From Paraburkholderia phosphatilytica (lineage in GTDB: Bacteria > Pseudomonadota > Gammaproteobacteria > Burkholderiales > Burkholderiaceae), in the NCBI RefSeq assembly GCF_003443895.1, contig NZ_QQOA01000023.1, forward strand, positions 1 to 64,000: a stretch of DNA of 64,000 nt. Direction: 5' to 3'. This document shows, in pieces, positions 1-9,482 of this stretch; the first letter of the stretch is position 1, and the number at the start of each line of letters is the position of its first letter. Below the pieces are notes generated by a model, which did not search any database, was not told where the DNA came from, and saw only the letters and a program-made list of their open reading frames with translations. A program made the translations under genes and the position numbers.

Positions 1-190
1 GCTGCGCCGCCCCAACCCCAGAACAAAAGAAAAAGCACAGCAAAACCGGACATTTCTATCTAGCCAGCACCCCGACATTTGAATCTGGCTTTGACACACA
101 CACACACACACACTGTAGGTCCCAAATAGAAATGTCGGGTTTCCGCTAAATAGAAATGTCCGACTTGCTCGACGTATCTACGCGTTGACA
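1..190. mobile_element. Probable terminal fragment of an IS21-type insertion sequence
   Basis: Four copies of a short motif lie here in two orientations. CGGACATTTCTAT (47-59) and CCGACATTTGAATC (72-85) face AAATAGAAATGTCGGG (124-139) and AAATAGAAATGTCCG (148-162), so 46-64 and 145-162 are inverted copies. Multiple nested copies of this kind near the tips are known for IS21-family ends. Reading leftward from 190 the sequence begins TGTCAACGCG, a plausible 5'-TG tip, so the element may end at 190. No transposase gene (istA/istB) is in the window; it would lie to the left. Assignment to IS21 is by pattern only. Confidence 0.5.
94..113. repeat. (AC)10 dinucleotide microsatellite
   Basis: Ten uninterrupted AC units sit between the two sets of inverted motifs of the putative IS end. 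Such a tract is a candidate for slipped-strand length variation, but no gene is placed so that a length change would alter reading frame. Confidence 0.9.
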
Positions 191-345
191 CATCCCGAAC
201 CGCGACGTACGATCAATGTATCGACGCGTATCAACGCGACTTGTCTGGTGCGTGGAAGATCCGCCGGGGTCGACCGGCGGCAATAAGTTTTCGTTGAGCC
301 ATTCGGCCTGAAGGCTCGACGGATATCGGAAAAGGCGGACATCTA

Positions 346-627
346 ATGGCTACGCAAACCCTCAAGCGCTGGGGGAATAGCCTTGCGGTGCGAATTCCGG
401 CGAGCGTCGCCACGGAGGCGGCGTTTTCGGAAGGACAGGAGGTCGACGTGGAAGTTGAGGATGGACAGGTGCTGATCCGGCCGCATCAAGGTATCAAACG
501 GTTCTCACGCGAGCGCTATCTGCAGCAGTTGCGCGAGGCACGGTTGCAGCAGCACGATCTCGTCGACTTTGGTGAACCCCAGGGCTCGGAGCTGGGAGGC
601 CCCGACGACCCGACGCGCTTCGAATGA
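346..627 (+). CDS. MazE-like antitoxin (AbrB/SpoVT fold)
   Basis: 93 residues. The N-terminal half (about 1-48) has the swapped-hairpin AbrB pattern RWGNSLAVRIP followed by an acidic strand, as in MazE/ChpR antitoxins that bind their own promoter. The C-terminal half (about 50-93) is rich in charged residues and Gln/Arg, typical of the flexible toxin-neutralising tail. It lies 6 bases upstream of a MazF/PemK-like gene in the same direction, the usual antitoxin-first order. Autorepression of the pair is expected from the family; no clear operator was picked out upstream. Confidence 0.88.
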   Translation: MATQTLKRWGNSLAVRIPASVATEAAFSEGQEVDVEVEDGQVLIRPHQGIKRFSRERYLQQLREARLQQHDLVDFGEPQGSELGGPDDPTRFE

Positions 628-633
628 TGGTGA

Positions 634-978
634 GTGGCAATGATCAACGAAGTACCTGAAACAGGCGACATTATTCGGCTATACACAGGACCAGCAAAGG
701 GCACAGAACAGGACGGCTATCGCGCTTTCCTGGTCCTGACCGACAACGAGTTGAACGAACTGACGGGGCGCGTATCGGGCGTACCGATCACCACCACGGT
801 CAGAGGCTGGGAAACGGAAGTTCCGATCGCCAGCCTGGAGCGTCCTGGCGTCGCTCTTTCGGATCAGATAACCACACTGGACTTCCGCGCTCGCGGCTTC
901 AAATTCCGCCGCGAACGCGCGACGGGAGAGGAACTCGACGCAATACGCTACGCGGTCCGATCCTATCTGGGCTTGTGA
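634..978 (+). CDS. MazF/PemK-family endoribonuclease toxin
   Basis: About 112-114 residues. The start may be GTG at 634 or ATG at 640, two codons later. The MazF signature is visible: GDIIRL near the N-terminus, then GTEQDGYR, in the place of the G(S/T)EQ-G-R motif, followed by hydrophobic strands (FLVLTD) and VPITTTVRG. Family members cleave mRNA at short sequences and are neutralised by the upstream antitoxin. It is co-transcribed with the MazE-like gene and followed by a hairpin terminator. Length is normal for the family and nothing indicates inactivation. Confidence 0.88.
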   Translation: MAMINEVPETGDIIRLYTGPAKGTEQDGYRAFLVLTDNELNELTGRVSGVPITTTVRGWETEVPIASLERPGVALSDQITTLDFRARGFKFRRERATGEELDAIRYAVRSYLGL

Positions 979-983
979 CGACC

Positions 984-1006
984 AAGGCACCCTCGCGGTG
1001 CCTTTT
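984..1006 (+). terminator. Rho-independent terminator of the mazEF-like pair
   Basis: AAGGCACC (984-991) and GGTGCCTT (997-1004) form an 8-bp stem with a 5-base loop, and the stem runs into TTTT (1003-1006). It begins 5 bases after the toxin stop codon. Confidence 0.75.
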
Positions 1007-1037
1007 CGTGTCTACGCATCGTCACGACACCCTCACC

Positions 1038-1448
1038 TCACCCCGGCACCACATCAAACTCCACCCGAATTCCACCCGGCTCATAAATCATCATGTGCCG
1101 CTTCGGACCTTGGCCGAGCAGTTCCGGCGGAAACTCCACCTTCACGCCGGGCCAGTTCGACACGCGTTGCAGGATCTCGTCGAACGCGCGTTCGTCTTTG
1201 GCACGTAGTGCGACGTGATGCAGCCCGATGTGCGACCGCCGGTCGAACTCCGAACCGGGCTCCGCGTTCTTCAACTGCCACAGCGTCAGCATGATCCGGC
1301 CGTCCGATACGAACACGGCCGGATAGTCCGGCTTCTCGCCAACCTTCTTCCAGCCCAGGCATTCGATGAAAAACGCGCTGGTCACTTCGATATTTCTGAC
1401 GGTGAGACCGAGGTGGTCGATCCCGCTCGTGAGCGAATCCGGATTCAT
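1038..1448 (-). CDS. VOC-family (glyoxalase/bleomycin-resistance fold) protein
   Basis: 136 residues. The start is taken at ATG 1448, preceded by GAGGAG; reading could continue to 1544 but that extension has no ribosome site and atypical composition. It shows the paired beta-alpha-beta-beta-beta pattern of the vicinal-oxygen-chelate fold: IDHLGLTVRNIE at the N-terminus (His metal ligand), a central LHHVALRA, and a late RVEFD strand with a candidate Glu ligand. Members include glyoxalase I, ring-cleaving dioxygenases and antibiotic-binding proteins. The substrate cannot be told from sequence. It stands alone and converges on the mazEF-like pair. Confidence 0.8.
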   Translation of the reverse strand: MNPDSLTSGIDHLGLTVRNIEVTSAFFIECLGWKKVGEKPDYPAVFVSDGRIMLTLWQLKNAEPGSEFDRRSHIGLHHVALRAKDERAFDEILQRVSNWPGVKVEFPPELLGQGPKRHMMIYEPGGIRVEFDVVPG

Positions 1449-1744
1449 GTCGTCACTCCTCGTGATATAGCAGATCGTGAGCCAATCAGCGTAGCCGCAT
1501 CGCGTCACCGCACGTACGCTCGTACGGCTCAAAAATACGCTCATTCGTCTCGAATCCGCAGGATACGTACGAGCGACCGGCGAGACGCGCGAGAGAAACC
1601 CGCTAGCGCAAACCCTCCCCCGCTGTCATCAAAACGCCGCCACGCGCCGCTAGCCTTGACGATTAAGCCAAACGCCGAATTGGCGGGGAAAGTGTGCTCG
1701 TTTTGCGCGATCGAAATGCCCTGCGCCAGCGTACATTGACAACC

Positions 1745-2050
1745 ATGATGCAGTGGCACGCAAGGGCGGCGCCGCTGCCGGCAAACCAGATTTCCGAGAA
1801 CCAGCCAGACATGTTTACCAGCAGACCTTGCAAGGCGACGTGCGTCGTCGACGGCTCCGCCGTACAGATCAGTTTTTACTCGGACACGGGCGTTCTCCGT
1901 ATCGCCGATGCGGCTCGCGCGTCGGTGCGCGAAACGCGCTGGGGCGCGTCGTGGAACGAGCTGCTCAAAGCTTTCGCTGAATTCAGCCATCGCGGTCAGG
2001 ACGACCTCGCAGTCGAATCGCTTTTCTCCGGCGTGCTGTTGGCCCAGTAA
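1745..2050 (+). CDS. Small hypothetical protein
   Basis: 101 residues from ATG 1745 (another ATG follows directly, and a further one is at 1811). No family is recognised. The downstream part has high GC at third codon positions, like true genes here, and ends with a hydrophobic/acidic helix-like stretch. There is no signal peptide or membrane segment. The neighbours (a VOC protein and a cupin gene) give no functional hint. Treat as a plausible but unproven gene. Confidence 0.45.
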   Translation: MMQWHARAAPLPANQISENQPDMFTSRPCKATCVVDGSAVQISFYSDTGVLRIADAARASVRETRWGASWNELLKAFAEFSHRGQDDLAVESLFSGVLLAQ

Positions 2051-2176
2051 CTGGTCCACACGCGCCGCGTTGCGCGGCAGAAAGAAAGCAAGGAAGCAAG
2101 GCAGCAGCCCTCGCCGCCCGGCATTTTCGTCCGGTCGCAATGCCGCTACCATGGCGGATCCCACAAGGAGATCCCG

Positions 2177-2665
2177 ATGGAGCGACCATCCTTCATTCGC
2201 CACTGGCAAGAACTGGAAGGCGAAGACAACGCGCATTACACCGGCGACACCGAACTGCTCGCGATCGGCGCACCGCTCGCCGCCCGCCTCGGTTTGACCC
2301 GCATCGGCATTCACCATAACCGGCTTCCGCCGGGTCGCCGCACGTCCTATCCGCACGCCGAAAGCGCCGAAGAAGAGTTCGTGTTCGTGCTGGAAGGCCA
2401 CCCCGACGTGTGGATCGACGGACATCTGCACCGGCTCGCGCCTGGCGACTCCGTCGCGTTTCCGGCGGGTACCGGCATCTGCCATACGTTCATCAACAAC
2501 ACGGACGACGAAGTGCGGCTGCTCGTGATCGGCGAAACGCCGAAGGACGAGAACCGCATCCGCTATCCGATGAACGAGGCGCACGAAGCGCGTCGCAAGG
2601 ACCGCTGGCTCGACTGGCCGACGCGCCCGCTCGGCCCGCACGACGGCAAGCCGGAACCACGCTGA
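2177..2665 (+). CDS. Cupin-domain protein
   Basis: 162 residues, with AAGGAG about 7 bases upstream of the ATG. A single cupin barrel covers about residues 40-125. Motif 1 is represented by SYPHAESAEEEFVFVLEG (His and Glu in metal-ligand positions) and motif 2 by PAGTGICHTFIN (His ligand). The C-terminal tail RYPMNEAHEARRKDRWLDW is typical of a bacterial group of cupins (COG3837-like) of unknown or sugar-related function. A metal-dependent enzyme or small-molecule binder is likely. It converges with the ribokinase gene; a short hairpin with a T-tract follows the stop codon. Confidence 0.82.
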   Translation: MERPSFIRHWQELEGEDNAHYTGDTELLAIGAPLAARLGLTRIGIHHNRLPPGRRTSYPHAESAEEEFVFVLEGHPDVWIDGHLHRLAPGDSVAFPAGTGICHTFINNTDDEVRLLVIGETPKDENRIRYPMNEAHEARRKDRWLDWPTRPLGPHDGKPEPR

Positions 2666-2682
2666 CGCGCTGCCGCGTTTTT
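2665..2682 (+). terminator. Short hairpin terminator after the cupin gene
   Basis: ACGCG (2665-2669), loop CTGC, CGCGT (2674-2678), then TTTT to 2682. The stem is only 5 bp, so it may be weak. Confidence 0.5.
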
Positions 2683-2684
2683 GG

Positions 2685-3617
2685 CTACGCGAAGCGCTCG
2701 ACTTCTTCCCGCGTCGGAATCGACGGCTGCGCGCCGGCGCGCGTCACCGAAATCGCGGCCGCGCGTTGCGCGAGGCCGATCGCCGCGTCGAGCGGCTGAC
2801 GCGCCGCGAGCTGCGACGCGAACACGCCGATGAACGTGTCGCCGGCCGCGGTGGTATCCACCGCCTGCACTTCGGGCGCGGCAAAATGCGCGCCCTCGCC
2901 GCCTTCGCGCAGCAGATACGCGCCCTGCGCGCCGAGCGTGACGATCACGTTGCGCGCGCCCGCGCGCTGCAGTTCCATCGCGGCGCGCCGCGCGCCGCTT
3001 TCCGATTCCACCGGCAGACCCGCGAGGATCGCCGCTTCCACTTCGTTCGGCACGAGGTAGTCGATCAGCGGCATCCATTCCGCCGGCAACGGCTCGGTGG
3101 CGGGCGCCGGGTTCAGCACGGTGGTCTTGCCGAGGCGCCGCGCGAGCGCGAGCGTTGCGTGCACCGCGTCCCACGGAGATTCGAGCTGGCACACCACCAC
3201 GTCGGCCGCGCGCAGCATCGCTTCGTGCCGCTGCACGCCTTCCGGTGTCAGCTCGCCGTTGCTGCCCGCCACCACGACGATCGTGTTCTGCCCTTCATCC
3301 GATACCGTGATCAGCGCAACGCCGGTGGGTTGCGATTCGCTCGTTTCGATGCCCGCGCAGTCGATGCCCTCGGCTTCGAGATCGCGCAGCCGCTGGTCGC
3401 CGTTCGCATCGCTGCCCACGCAGCCCACCATCGCGACGTGCGCGCCGATGCGGGCCGCCGCGACCGCCTGATTCGCACCCTTGCCGCCCGCCACCTGCGA
3501 AAACTCCTGCCCGCTGATGGTTTCGCCCGGACGCGGCAGATGCGGCGCGCGCGCCACCAGATCGGTATTGATGCTGCCGACCACGACAACCCGGCCCTGC
3601 TTTGCTGCTTTAGACAC
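2685..3617 (-). CDS. rbsK: Ribokinase
   Basis: 310 residues from GTG 3617, which has AGGAG just upstream; a longer reading to 3638 lacks this. It phosphorylates D-ribose to ribose 5-phosphate in the cytoplasm. PfkB-family features are clear: VVVGSINTDLV at the N-terminus, the GGKGANQAVAAARIGA signature, NPAPA, and the C-terminal DTTAAGDTFIG motif carrying the catalytic Asp (the same DTTAAGD variant is known in ribokinases). It is the last gene of the leftward ribose operon, 41 bases after rbsC. Length matches the family (about 300-310). Confidence 0.93.
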   Translation of the reverse strand: MSKAAKQGRVVVVGSINTDLVARAPHLPRPGETISGQEFSQVAGGKGANQAVAAARIGAHVAMVGCVGSDANGDQRLRDLEAEGIDCAGIETSESQPTGVALITVSDEGQNTIVVVAGSNGELTPEGVQRHEAMLRAADVVVCQLESPWDAVHATLALARRLGKTTVLNPAPATEPLPAEWMPLIDYLVPNEVEAAILAGLPVESESGARRAAMELQRAGARNVIVTLGAQGAYLLREGGEGAHFAAPEVQAVDTTAAGDTFIGVFASQLAARQPLDAAIGLAQRAAAISVTRAGAQPSIPTREEVERFA

Positions 3618-3658
3618 GATCAATCTCCTGACAGACAACCATGACGGTCACCGGCCGA

Positions 3659-4660
3659 TTATGCGGCACGGCGCCGGCTCCGGTAGGTATCCAGCACGAC
3701 CGCGATCACGATCACCGCGCCGGTGATGATCCGCTTGGTCGGCTCGCTCGCGCCGATCTGCGCGAGGCCCGCGGCCAGCACCGAAATAATCAGTACGCCA
3801 AAGAACGTGGTGATGACCGAACCGCGCCCGCCCATCAGGCTCGTGCCGCCGATCACGACCGCCGCGATTACCTGCAGCTCGATGCCGGAGCCCGCATTCG
3901 GGTCGGCGGCTTCGAGGCGCGAGATCTGGAACAGCGCGGCGAGCCCGGACAGCAGCCCCATCAGCGCGAACACCGCGACCTTGTACGGACGCGTATTGAC
4001 GCCCGCGAGCCGCACCGCTTCCTCGTTGGTGCCGATGCCGACCAGATAGCGCCCGAACACGGTGCGCGTCAGCACCCACTGCGCGACGACGATCACCGCG
4101 ATCGCGATGATGAACGCGGGCGAGATGCCGAACGCGATCGGGTTCGACAGGAAATCGAGCGAATCGCCGATGTACGCGGTGCGCGAGTTCGTCAGCTGGT
4201 ACGCGATGCCGCGCGCCGCTTCGAGCACGCCGAGCGATACGATGAACGACGGAATCCGCCACGCCACGGTGATCGTGCCGGTCACGCAGCCGGTCAGCGT
4301 CGCGCCCGCCATGCCGAGCAGCGCGGCCGGAATGGCCGGCCAGTGCCACTGCAGCGCGGCGACGCTGGTCAGCGCCGCGCCGAGCGCGAGCACCGAGCCG
4401 ACGGACAGATCGATGCCGGCGATGATCAGCACGAAGGTCATGCCGACCGACATCACCACGAGATCGGGAATCTGGTTTGCGATCGTGCTGAACGTGTCGT
4501 ACGTGAGGAAGTGCGAGCTCAGGCACGAGAACAGCACGATCATGCCCGCAAGCGCGCCGATCAGGCCGATGTAGTTCGAGAAGCCGAAGCGCGTCCGCGT
4601 GGGCTTCGACTGTTCGGGCGGTTCGTTCTGCACCGTCGGCAGGCTGGTTTGTGCTGTCAT
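3659..4660 (-). CDS. rbsC: Ribose-type ABC transporter permease
   Basis: 333 residues. A cytoplasmic N-terminal tail of about 30 residues precedes eight to ten hydrophobic segments, as in BPD_transp_2 permeases for sugars. Diagnostic strings include GIDLSVGSVLALGAAL and AVVIGGTSLMGGRGSV, the latter forming the coupling region that contacts the ATPase. It builds the membrane channel with the RbsA-like ATPase encoded immediately upstream (gap of 3 bases, translational coupling likely) and receives sugar from the RbsB-like protein. Confidence 0.92.
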   Translation of the reverse strand: MTAQTSLPTVQNEPPEQSKPTRTRFGFSNYIGLIGALAGMIVLFSCLSSHFLTYDTFSTIANQIPDLVVMSVGMTFVLIIAGIDLSVGSVLALGAALTSVAALQWHWPAIPAALLGMAGATLTGCVTGTITVAWRIPSFIVSLGVLEAARGIAYQLTNSRTAYIGDSLDFLSNPIAFGISPAFIIAIAVIVVAQWVLTRTVFGRYLVGIGTNEEAVRLAGVNTRPYKVAVFALMGLLSGLAALFQISRLEAADPNAGSGIELQVIAAVVIGGTSLMGGRGSVITTFFGVLIISVLAAGLAQIGASEPTKRIITGAVIVIAVVLDTYRSRRRAA

Positions 4661-4663
4661 ACG

Positions 4664-6259
<1,596 letters not shown>

Positions 6260-6352
6260 CGCGTAACGGCTGCGAAAGTGCGGGTAGAACGGGATCCGGA
6301 CGCTGGCGCTGCGGTGTGCCGCGCTTCGATTGCGCAGGCGCCACGCGGACGG

Positions 6353-6371
6353 CTCCGGCAAGGCGCCGGAG
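6353..6371 (-). other. Intercistronic hairpin 1 between rbsB and rbsA
   Basis: CTCCGGC (6353-6359) pairs with GCCGGAG (6365-6371) around a 5-base loop. There is no T-tract, so it is better read as an mRNA-stability or partial-termination structure than as a full terminator. Confidence 0.55.
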
Positions 6372-6381
6372 GTGACCTGCA

Positions 6382-6401
6382 ACGCGGCCGGCTGGCCGCG
6401 T
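6382..6401 (-). other. Intercistronic hairpin 2 between rbsB and rbsA
   Basis: ACGCGGCC (6382-6389), loop GGCT, GGCCGCGT (6394-6401): a perfect 8-bp GC-rich stem 60 bases after the rbsB stop codon. Such stem-loops after binding-protein genes often protect the upstream mRNA and lower downstream expression, giving excess binding protein. Confidence 0.65.
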
Positions 6402-6460
6402 CACACGATGGTCAGATGCGCGTGAATGCGCCCGGATGCGGGAGGCTTACCTGGTGACGG

Positions 6461-7426
6461 TTACTTCGTGACGAGATCGACCGGCGTTTCCACCACGCCC
6501 GCCAGATCCGACTGCTTCCTGTGCTCGGACAGCGCCTTCAGCGCCGTATCGATACCGAACACCGCCTGCTTCGCCGCATACTGGTTCGCGGTGGCGAGCA
6601 CGCGGCCATCCTTCAGCATCGGCTTGATCGCGTCGATGTCGTCGTAGCCCACCACGTACACCTTGCCTGCCTTGCCGGCCGCACGCACGGCGGAGACTGC
6701 GCCGATCGCCATGTTGTCGTTGCCGCACAGCAGCGCCTTGATGTTCGGGTACTCGTTGAGCATCGCGGAAGCCACCGCATTGCCCTTGTCGATCTCCCAT
6801 TCGCCCGACTGCACCGAGTCGATCTTCGCGCCCACCTTCTGCATCGCTGTCTTGAAGCCGGCCGTGCGCTGCTGCGCGTTGGTCGTGGTCGACACGCCTT
6901 CGACGATCCCCACCTCGTCACCCGACTTCAGCTTCTTCGCGAGAAAATCGCCGACCTTCTCGGCGCCCTTCGCGTTGTCCGGGCCGACGAACGGCACGTT
7001 CAGGTCCTTCGACTTCAGCACGTCCGGATCAAGCCGGTTGTCGATGTTCACGACGATGATGCCCGCGTCCACCGCCTTCTTCACCACCGGCACCAGCGCC
7101 TTCGAGTCGGCCGGCGCCAGCACGATCGCATCCACCTTCGACACGATCATCTGCTCGACGATCTGGATCTGCGCCGCGGTATCGGTCTCGTTCTTGATGC
7201 CGTTCGTCACCAGATCGAACTTGCCGGTGTTGTGCGCCTGGTAGTCTTTCGCGCCGGTTTCCATCGTCAGGAAGAACTCGTTCGCGAGCGACTTCATCAC
7301 GAGCGCGACTTTCGGCTTGTGCGGCGTCTGTGCGAAGGCGGAGCTTGCCGGCAGGACCGTGCAGGCGAGGAGCGTTGCGGTTGCCACGAGGGCGCGGCGG
7401 CGTGCGGGTTTGAATGTGCGATTCAT
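6461..7426 (-). CDS. rbsB: Ribose-type periplasmic sugar-binding protein
   Basis: 321 residues. The N-terminus is a Sec signal (basic MNRTFKPARRR, hydrophobic core, cleavage near SSAFAQ at about residue 33). The mature part is a Peripla_BP_4 type I fold: KVALVMKSLANEFF, DAIVLAPADSKALVPVVKKA, VPFVGPDNAKGAE and ALLCGNDNMAIGAVSA are typical of ribose/galactose/allose binders. It is the first gene of the leftward operon and delivers substrate to RbsAC. Ribose is inferred from the associated ribokinase; another pentose or polyol is possible. Confidence 0.92.
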   Translation of the reverse strand: MNRTFKPARRRALVATATLLACTVLPASSAFAQTPHKPKVALVMKSLANEFFLTMETGAKDYQAHNTGKFDLVTNGIKNETDTAAQIQIVEQMIVSKVDAIVLAPADSKALVPVVKKAVDAGIIVVNIDNRLDPDVLKSKDLNVPFVGPDNAKGAEKVGDFLAKKLKSGDEVGIVEGVSTTTNAQQRTAGFKTAMQKVGAKIDSVQSGEWEIDKGNAVASAMLNEYPNIKALLCGNDNMAIGAVSAVRAAGKAGKVYVVGYDDIDAIKPMLKDGRVLATANQYAAKQAVFGIDTALKALSEHRKQSDLAGVVETPVDLVTK

Positions 7427-7600
7427 TGAAGTCTCCGTGTCGCCCGTGCGTTTCTACCGGGTGGTAGTGACGAGTCGTCTGATGGATTCGAGTTGCGAGC
7501 CAGGGCGCCGTGCGCGTGCAGCACCCCTGAACGCTTGCTACGGCAACGGCCGGGGCCCGACCCGGAGTGAATCCTATCCCCGCAAATCGGGTTATGCTAT

Positions 7601-7619
7601 GCCCGTTTTCAAAACGGGC
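7601..7619. promoter_or_regulatory. Perfect palindrome between rbsB and the LysR gene
   Basis: GCCCGTTTT-C-AAAACGGGC, two perfect 9-base arms, lies 10 bases before the lysR start codon and about 180 bases upstream of rbsB. It is well placed as an operator for autoregulation, or as a hairpin in the regulator leader. It lacks the usual T-N11-A LysR core, so the binding protein is uncertain. Confidence 0.5.
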
Positions 7620-7629
7620 CGTTACAAAA

Positions 7630-8499
7630 ATGGAACAGCTGGACTGGGACGATCTGCGGATTCTGGTCGCGATCGCCCGCGGCGGCACGATGCGCGCGGC
7701 CGCCACGGCATGCGACCTGAGCGCGCCGACGCTGTCGCGCCGCCTCACCGATCTCGAGCGCCGCCTGGGGGAACCCCTGATCGATCGCGTGCCGTCAGGG
7801 TGTACCCCTACCGCGTTCGGCGCGAAGGTGCTCACGTGGGCCGAGCAGATGGAAGACCTTGCGCACCGCATCGCGCGCGCGGCCGATGCGACGGACGGCG
7901 GACCGCGCGGCACGGTGCGGATCAATGCGCCGGAGTGGCCGTCGTACATGCTGCTGAAGCTGCTCGGTTCGTTCCAGGACCGGCTGCCCGGTCTGTCGAT
8001 CGAGGTGCTCACTTCACGCCGCCCGTACAGCCTCGCAAGACGCGAAGCGGACATCGCGCTATGGCCGGAATGCCCGGACGAAGGCGATCTCTACGTGCGC
8101 CGCATCGGCCGGATCCGCTTCGGGCTCTATGCGTCGCGCGACTACTCCCTGCGTCACAAGCAGGCGATTGCGCGCAAGGAATGGGACAAGCTGTCGTTCG
8201 TCGGGCTCGACGACCGTCAGGCCGATCACAAGGTCACGCAGTGGCTGAAGAGCCTGCCGGGCGCGCCGGCGCCGTCGCTGCGCAGCAGCTACGGGATGGG
8301 TGTGTTCGACGGCGTGCTGGGCGGCTCGGGGCTCGGCGTGCTTGCGCAGCTCGCGGGCAGCACGACGAGCGAACTCGTCTGCGTCGAGAAACACATCAAG
8401 ACGCTCGACGAAGACGTGTGGCTCGTGCAGCATCCGGCGCTGCGCGACAGCGAACGGATGCGCACGGTGGCCAACCTGCTGGTGGAGATCTTCCGCTAG
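7630..8499 (+). CDS. LysR-family transcriptional regulator
   Basis: 289 residues from ATG 7630, where the typical LysR N-terminus (MEQLDWDDLRILVAIARGG) begins; an upstream ATG in frame at 7567 would add 21 atypical residues. The winged HTH covers about residues 1-62 (AAATACDLSAPTLSRRLTDLE). The effector domain follows (IEVLTSRRPYSLARREADIAL). It is divergent from the ribose operon, so it may control it, although ribose operons are more often controlled by LacI-type RbsR. This is inference from position only. Confidence 0.88.
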   Translation: MEQLDWDDLRILVAIARGGTMRAAATACDLSAPTLSRRLTDLERRLGEPLIDRVPSGCTPTAFGAKVLTWAEQMEDLAHRIARAADATDGGPRGTVRINAPEWPSYMLLKLLGSFQDRLPGLSIEVLTSRRPYSLARREADIALWPECPDEGDLYVRRIGRIRFGLYASRDYSLRHKQAIARKEWDKLSFVGLDDRQADHKVTQWLKSLPGAPAPSLRSSYGMGVFDGVLGGSGLGVLAQLAGSTTSELVCVEKHIKTLDEDVWLVQHPALRDSERMRTVANLLVEIFR

Positions 8500-8544
8500 T
8501 GCGACGCGCGCTTGCGTGATCCCGCACGCGGCCTGGGCGTGAAC

Positions 8545-8910
8545 TTATGCGGCCAGCTTCCTGAACGTTTCCAGCACCGCGTCGCCCTTGAACGGCTTCA
8601 CGATCCAGCCTTTCACGCCCGCCGCCTTGCCGCGCTCCTTCATCGCCGGGCTGCTTTCCGTGGTCAGCATGATCACGTTGACGGTCTTGTTCGCGAGTTC
8701 GCCGCGAATCTTCTCGACCATCGTCAGGCCGTCCATGTTCGGCATGTTTACGTCGCTCACGATCAAGCGAATGCCCGCATCCGCCTTGAGCTTCGCGAGA
8801 CCGTCCTTGCCGTCGACGGCGATCGCCACGTCGAGGCCCGCTTTCTTCAGAAAGCCCGCCACTTCGTCGCGGACCGTGCTCGAATCGTCTACTACCAGAA
8901 CCTTGGCCAT
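8545..8910 (-). CDS. CheY-like single-domain response regulator
   Basis: 121 residues from ATG 8910, the length of CheY. Receiver residues are all present: acidic pair D8-D9 (VVDDSS), phospho-acceptor D53 (VSDVNMPNMDG), Thr83/Thr84 (MLTTES) and K105 (VKPF). There is no output domain. It is the last gene of a leftward chemosensory cassette and would receive phosphate from the membrane CheA-like kinase (10274-12664), with the adjacent CheX-like protein as its likely phosphatase. Its target could be a flagellar switch or another partner outside the window. Confidence 0.92.
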   Translation of the reverse strand: MAKVLVVDDSSTVRDEVAGFLKKAGLDVAIAVDGKDGLAKLKADAGIRLIVSDVNMPNMDGLTMVEKIRGELANKTVNVIMLTTESSPAMKERGKAAGVKGWIVKPFKGDAVLETFRKLAA

Positions 8911-8942
8911 GTTGATGTTCCCTGTTGCAAATACCTGATCGT

Positions 8943-9482
8943 TCAGAAAAGCTCGAGTTCGCCTTCGCTCTGCGCTTCGTCGGCCACGTTGGCGACGAAG
9001 TCGAGCCGCGCCTTCGCGCACACGCACAGCGTGACGCCGAGCCGCGCCGCGCCACCCATCTGCAGGTCGTACGCCCACACGTGGTCGGGCTTCAGCTCGC
9101 CGAGATGGTCGACGCAGCGGCTCGCGAGCTCGTACGGCGTCGACATGCCAAGATCAGGGAAGTACGTCACGAGCTGCTGGTTGATGTAGCCGCAGCACAG
9201 GTTGCCGGTTTCGGTCAGCACCTCGGGCAGCGTGCGGCTCGTGTCGTTGCCCACGTAGTACGCGCGGGTCGCGTCGTCGTCGCTGAAGTGCAGCACGAAC
9301 AGCAGACGGAATGCGATCGACGAGATCGTCAGCACGATCGCGCGCGGGCCGAGCGTATCGGCGCGTCCTTCGACGGCCACCGGCGTAGTCGTGCAGCTGT
9401 CGCCGGCCGTCGCGGTCAGACGGCTCTTCGCCGCCTGTTCGAAGATCGCTTCGATGCTGCGTTTCGCTTCGTTCGTGATCAC
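8943..9482 (-). CDS. CheX-like CheY phosphatase
   Basis: 179 residues from GTG 9482, overlapping the stop codon of the upstream gene by 4 bases (GTGA), which indicates translational coupling. The CheC/CheX/FliY active-site pattern (D/S)-x3-E-x2-N-x21-P is present as E87-x3-E91-x2-N94-x21-P116, with the first position Glu instead of Asp/Ser. The rest has the alternating strand and helix pattern of a CheX monomer. The likely role is removing phosphate from the CheY encoded 32 bases downstream. No signal or membrane segment is seen. Confidence 0.75.
   Translation of the reverse strand: MITNEAKRSIEAIFEQAAKSRLTATAGDSCTTTPVAVEGRADTLGPRAIVLTISSIAFRLLFVLHFSDDDATRAYYVGNDTSRTLPEVLTETGNLCCGYINQQLVTYFPDLGMSTPYELASRCVDHLGELKPDHVWAYDLQMGGAARLGVTLCVCAKARLDFVANVADEAQSEGELELF

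Noticed and set aside
94..113. CRISPR-like or phase-variation interpretation of the (AC)10 tract
   Set aside because: There is no repeat-spacer structure, and no coding frame crosses the tract.
1541..2641. 366-codon minus-strand open frame
   Set aside because: It is antisense to the cupin gene and the small hypothetical, rich in Arg/Ala, with no domain.
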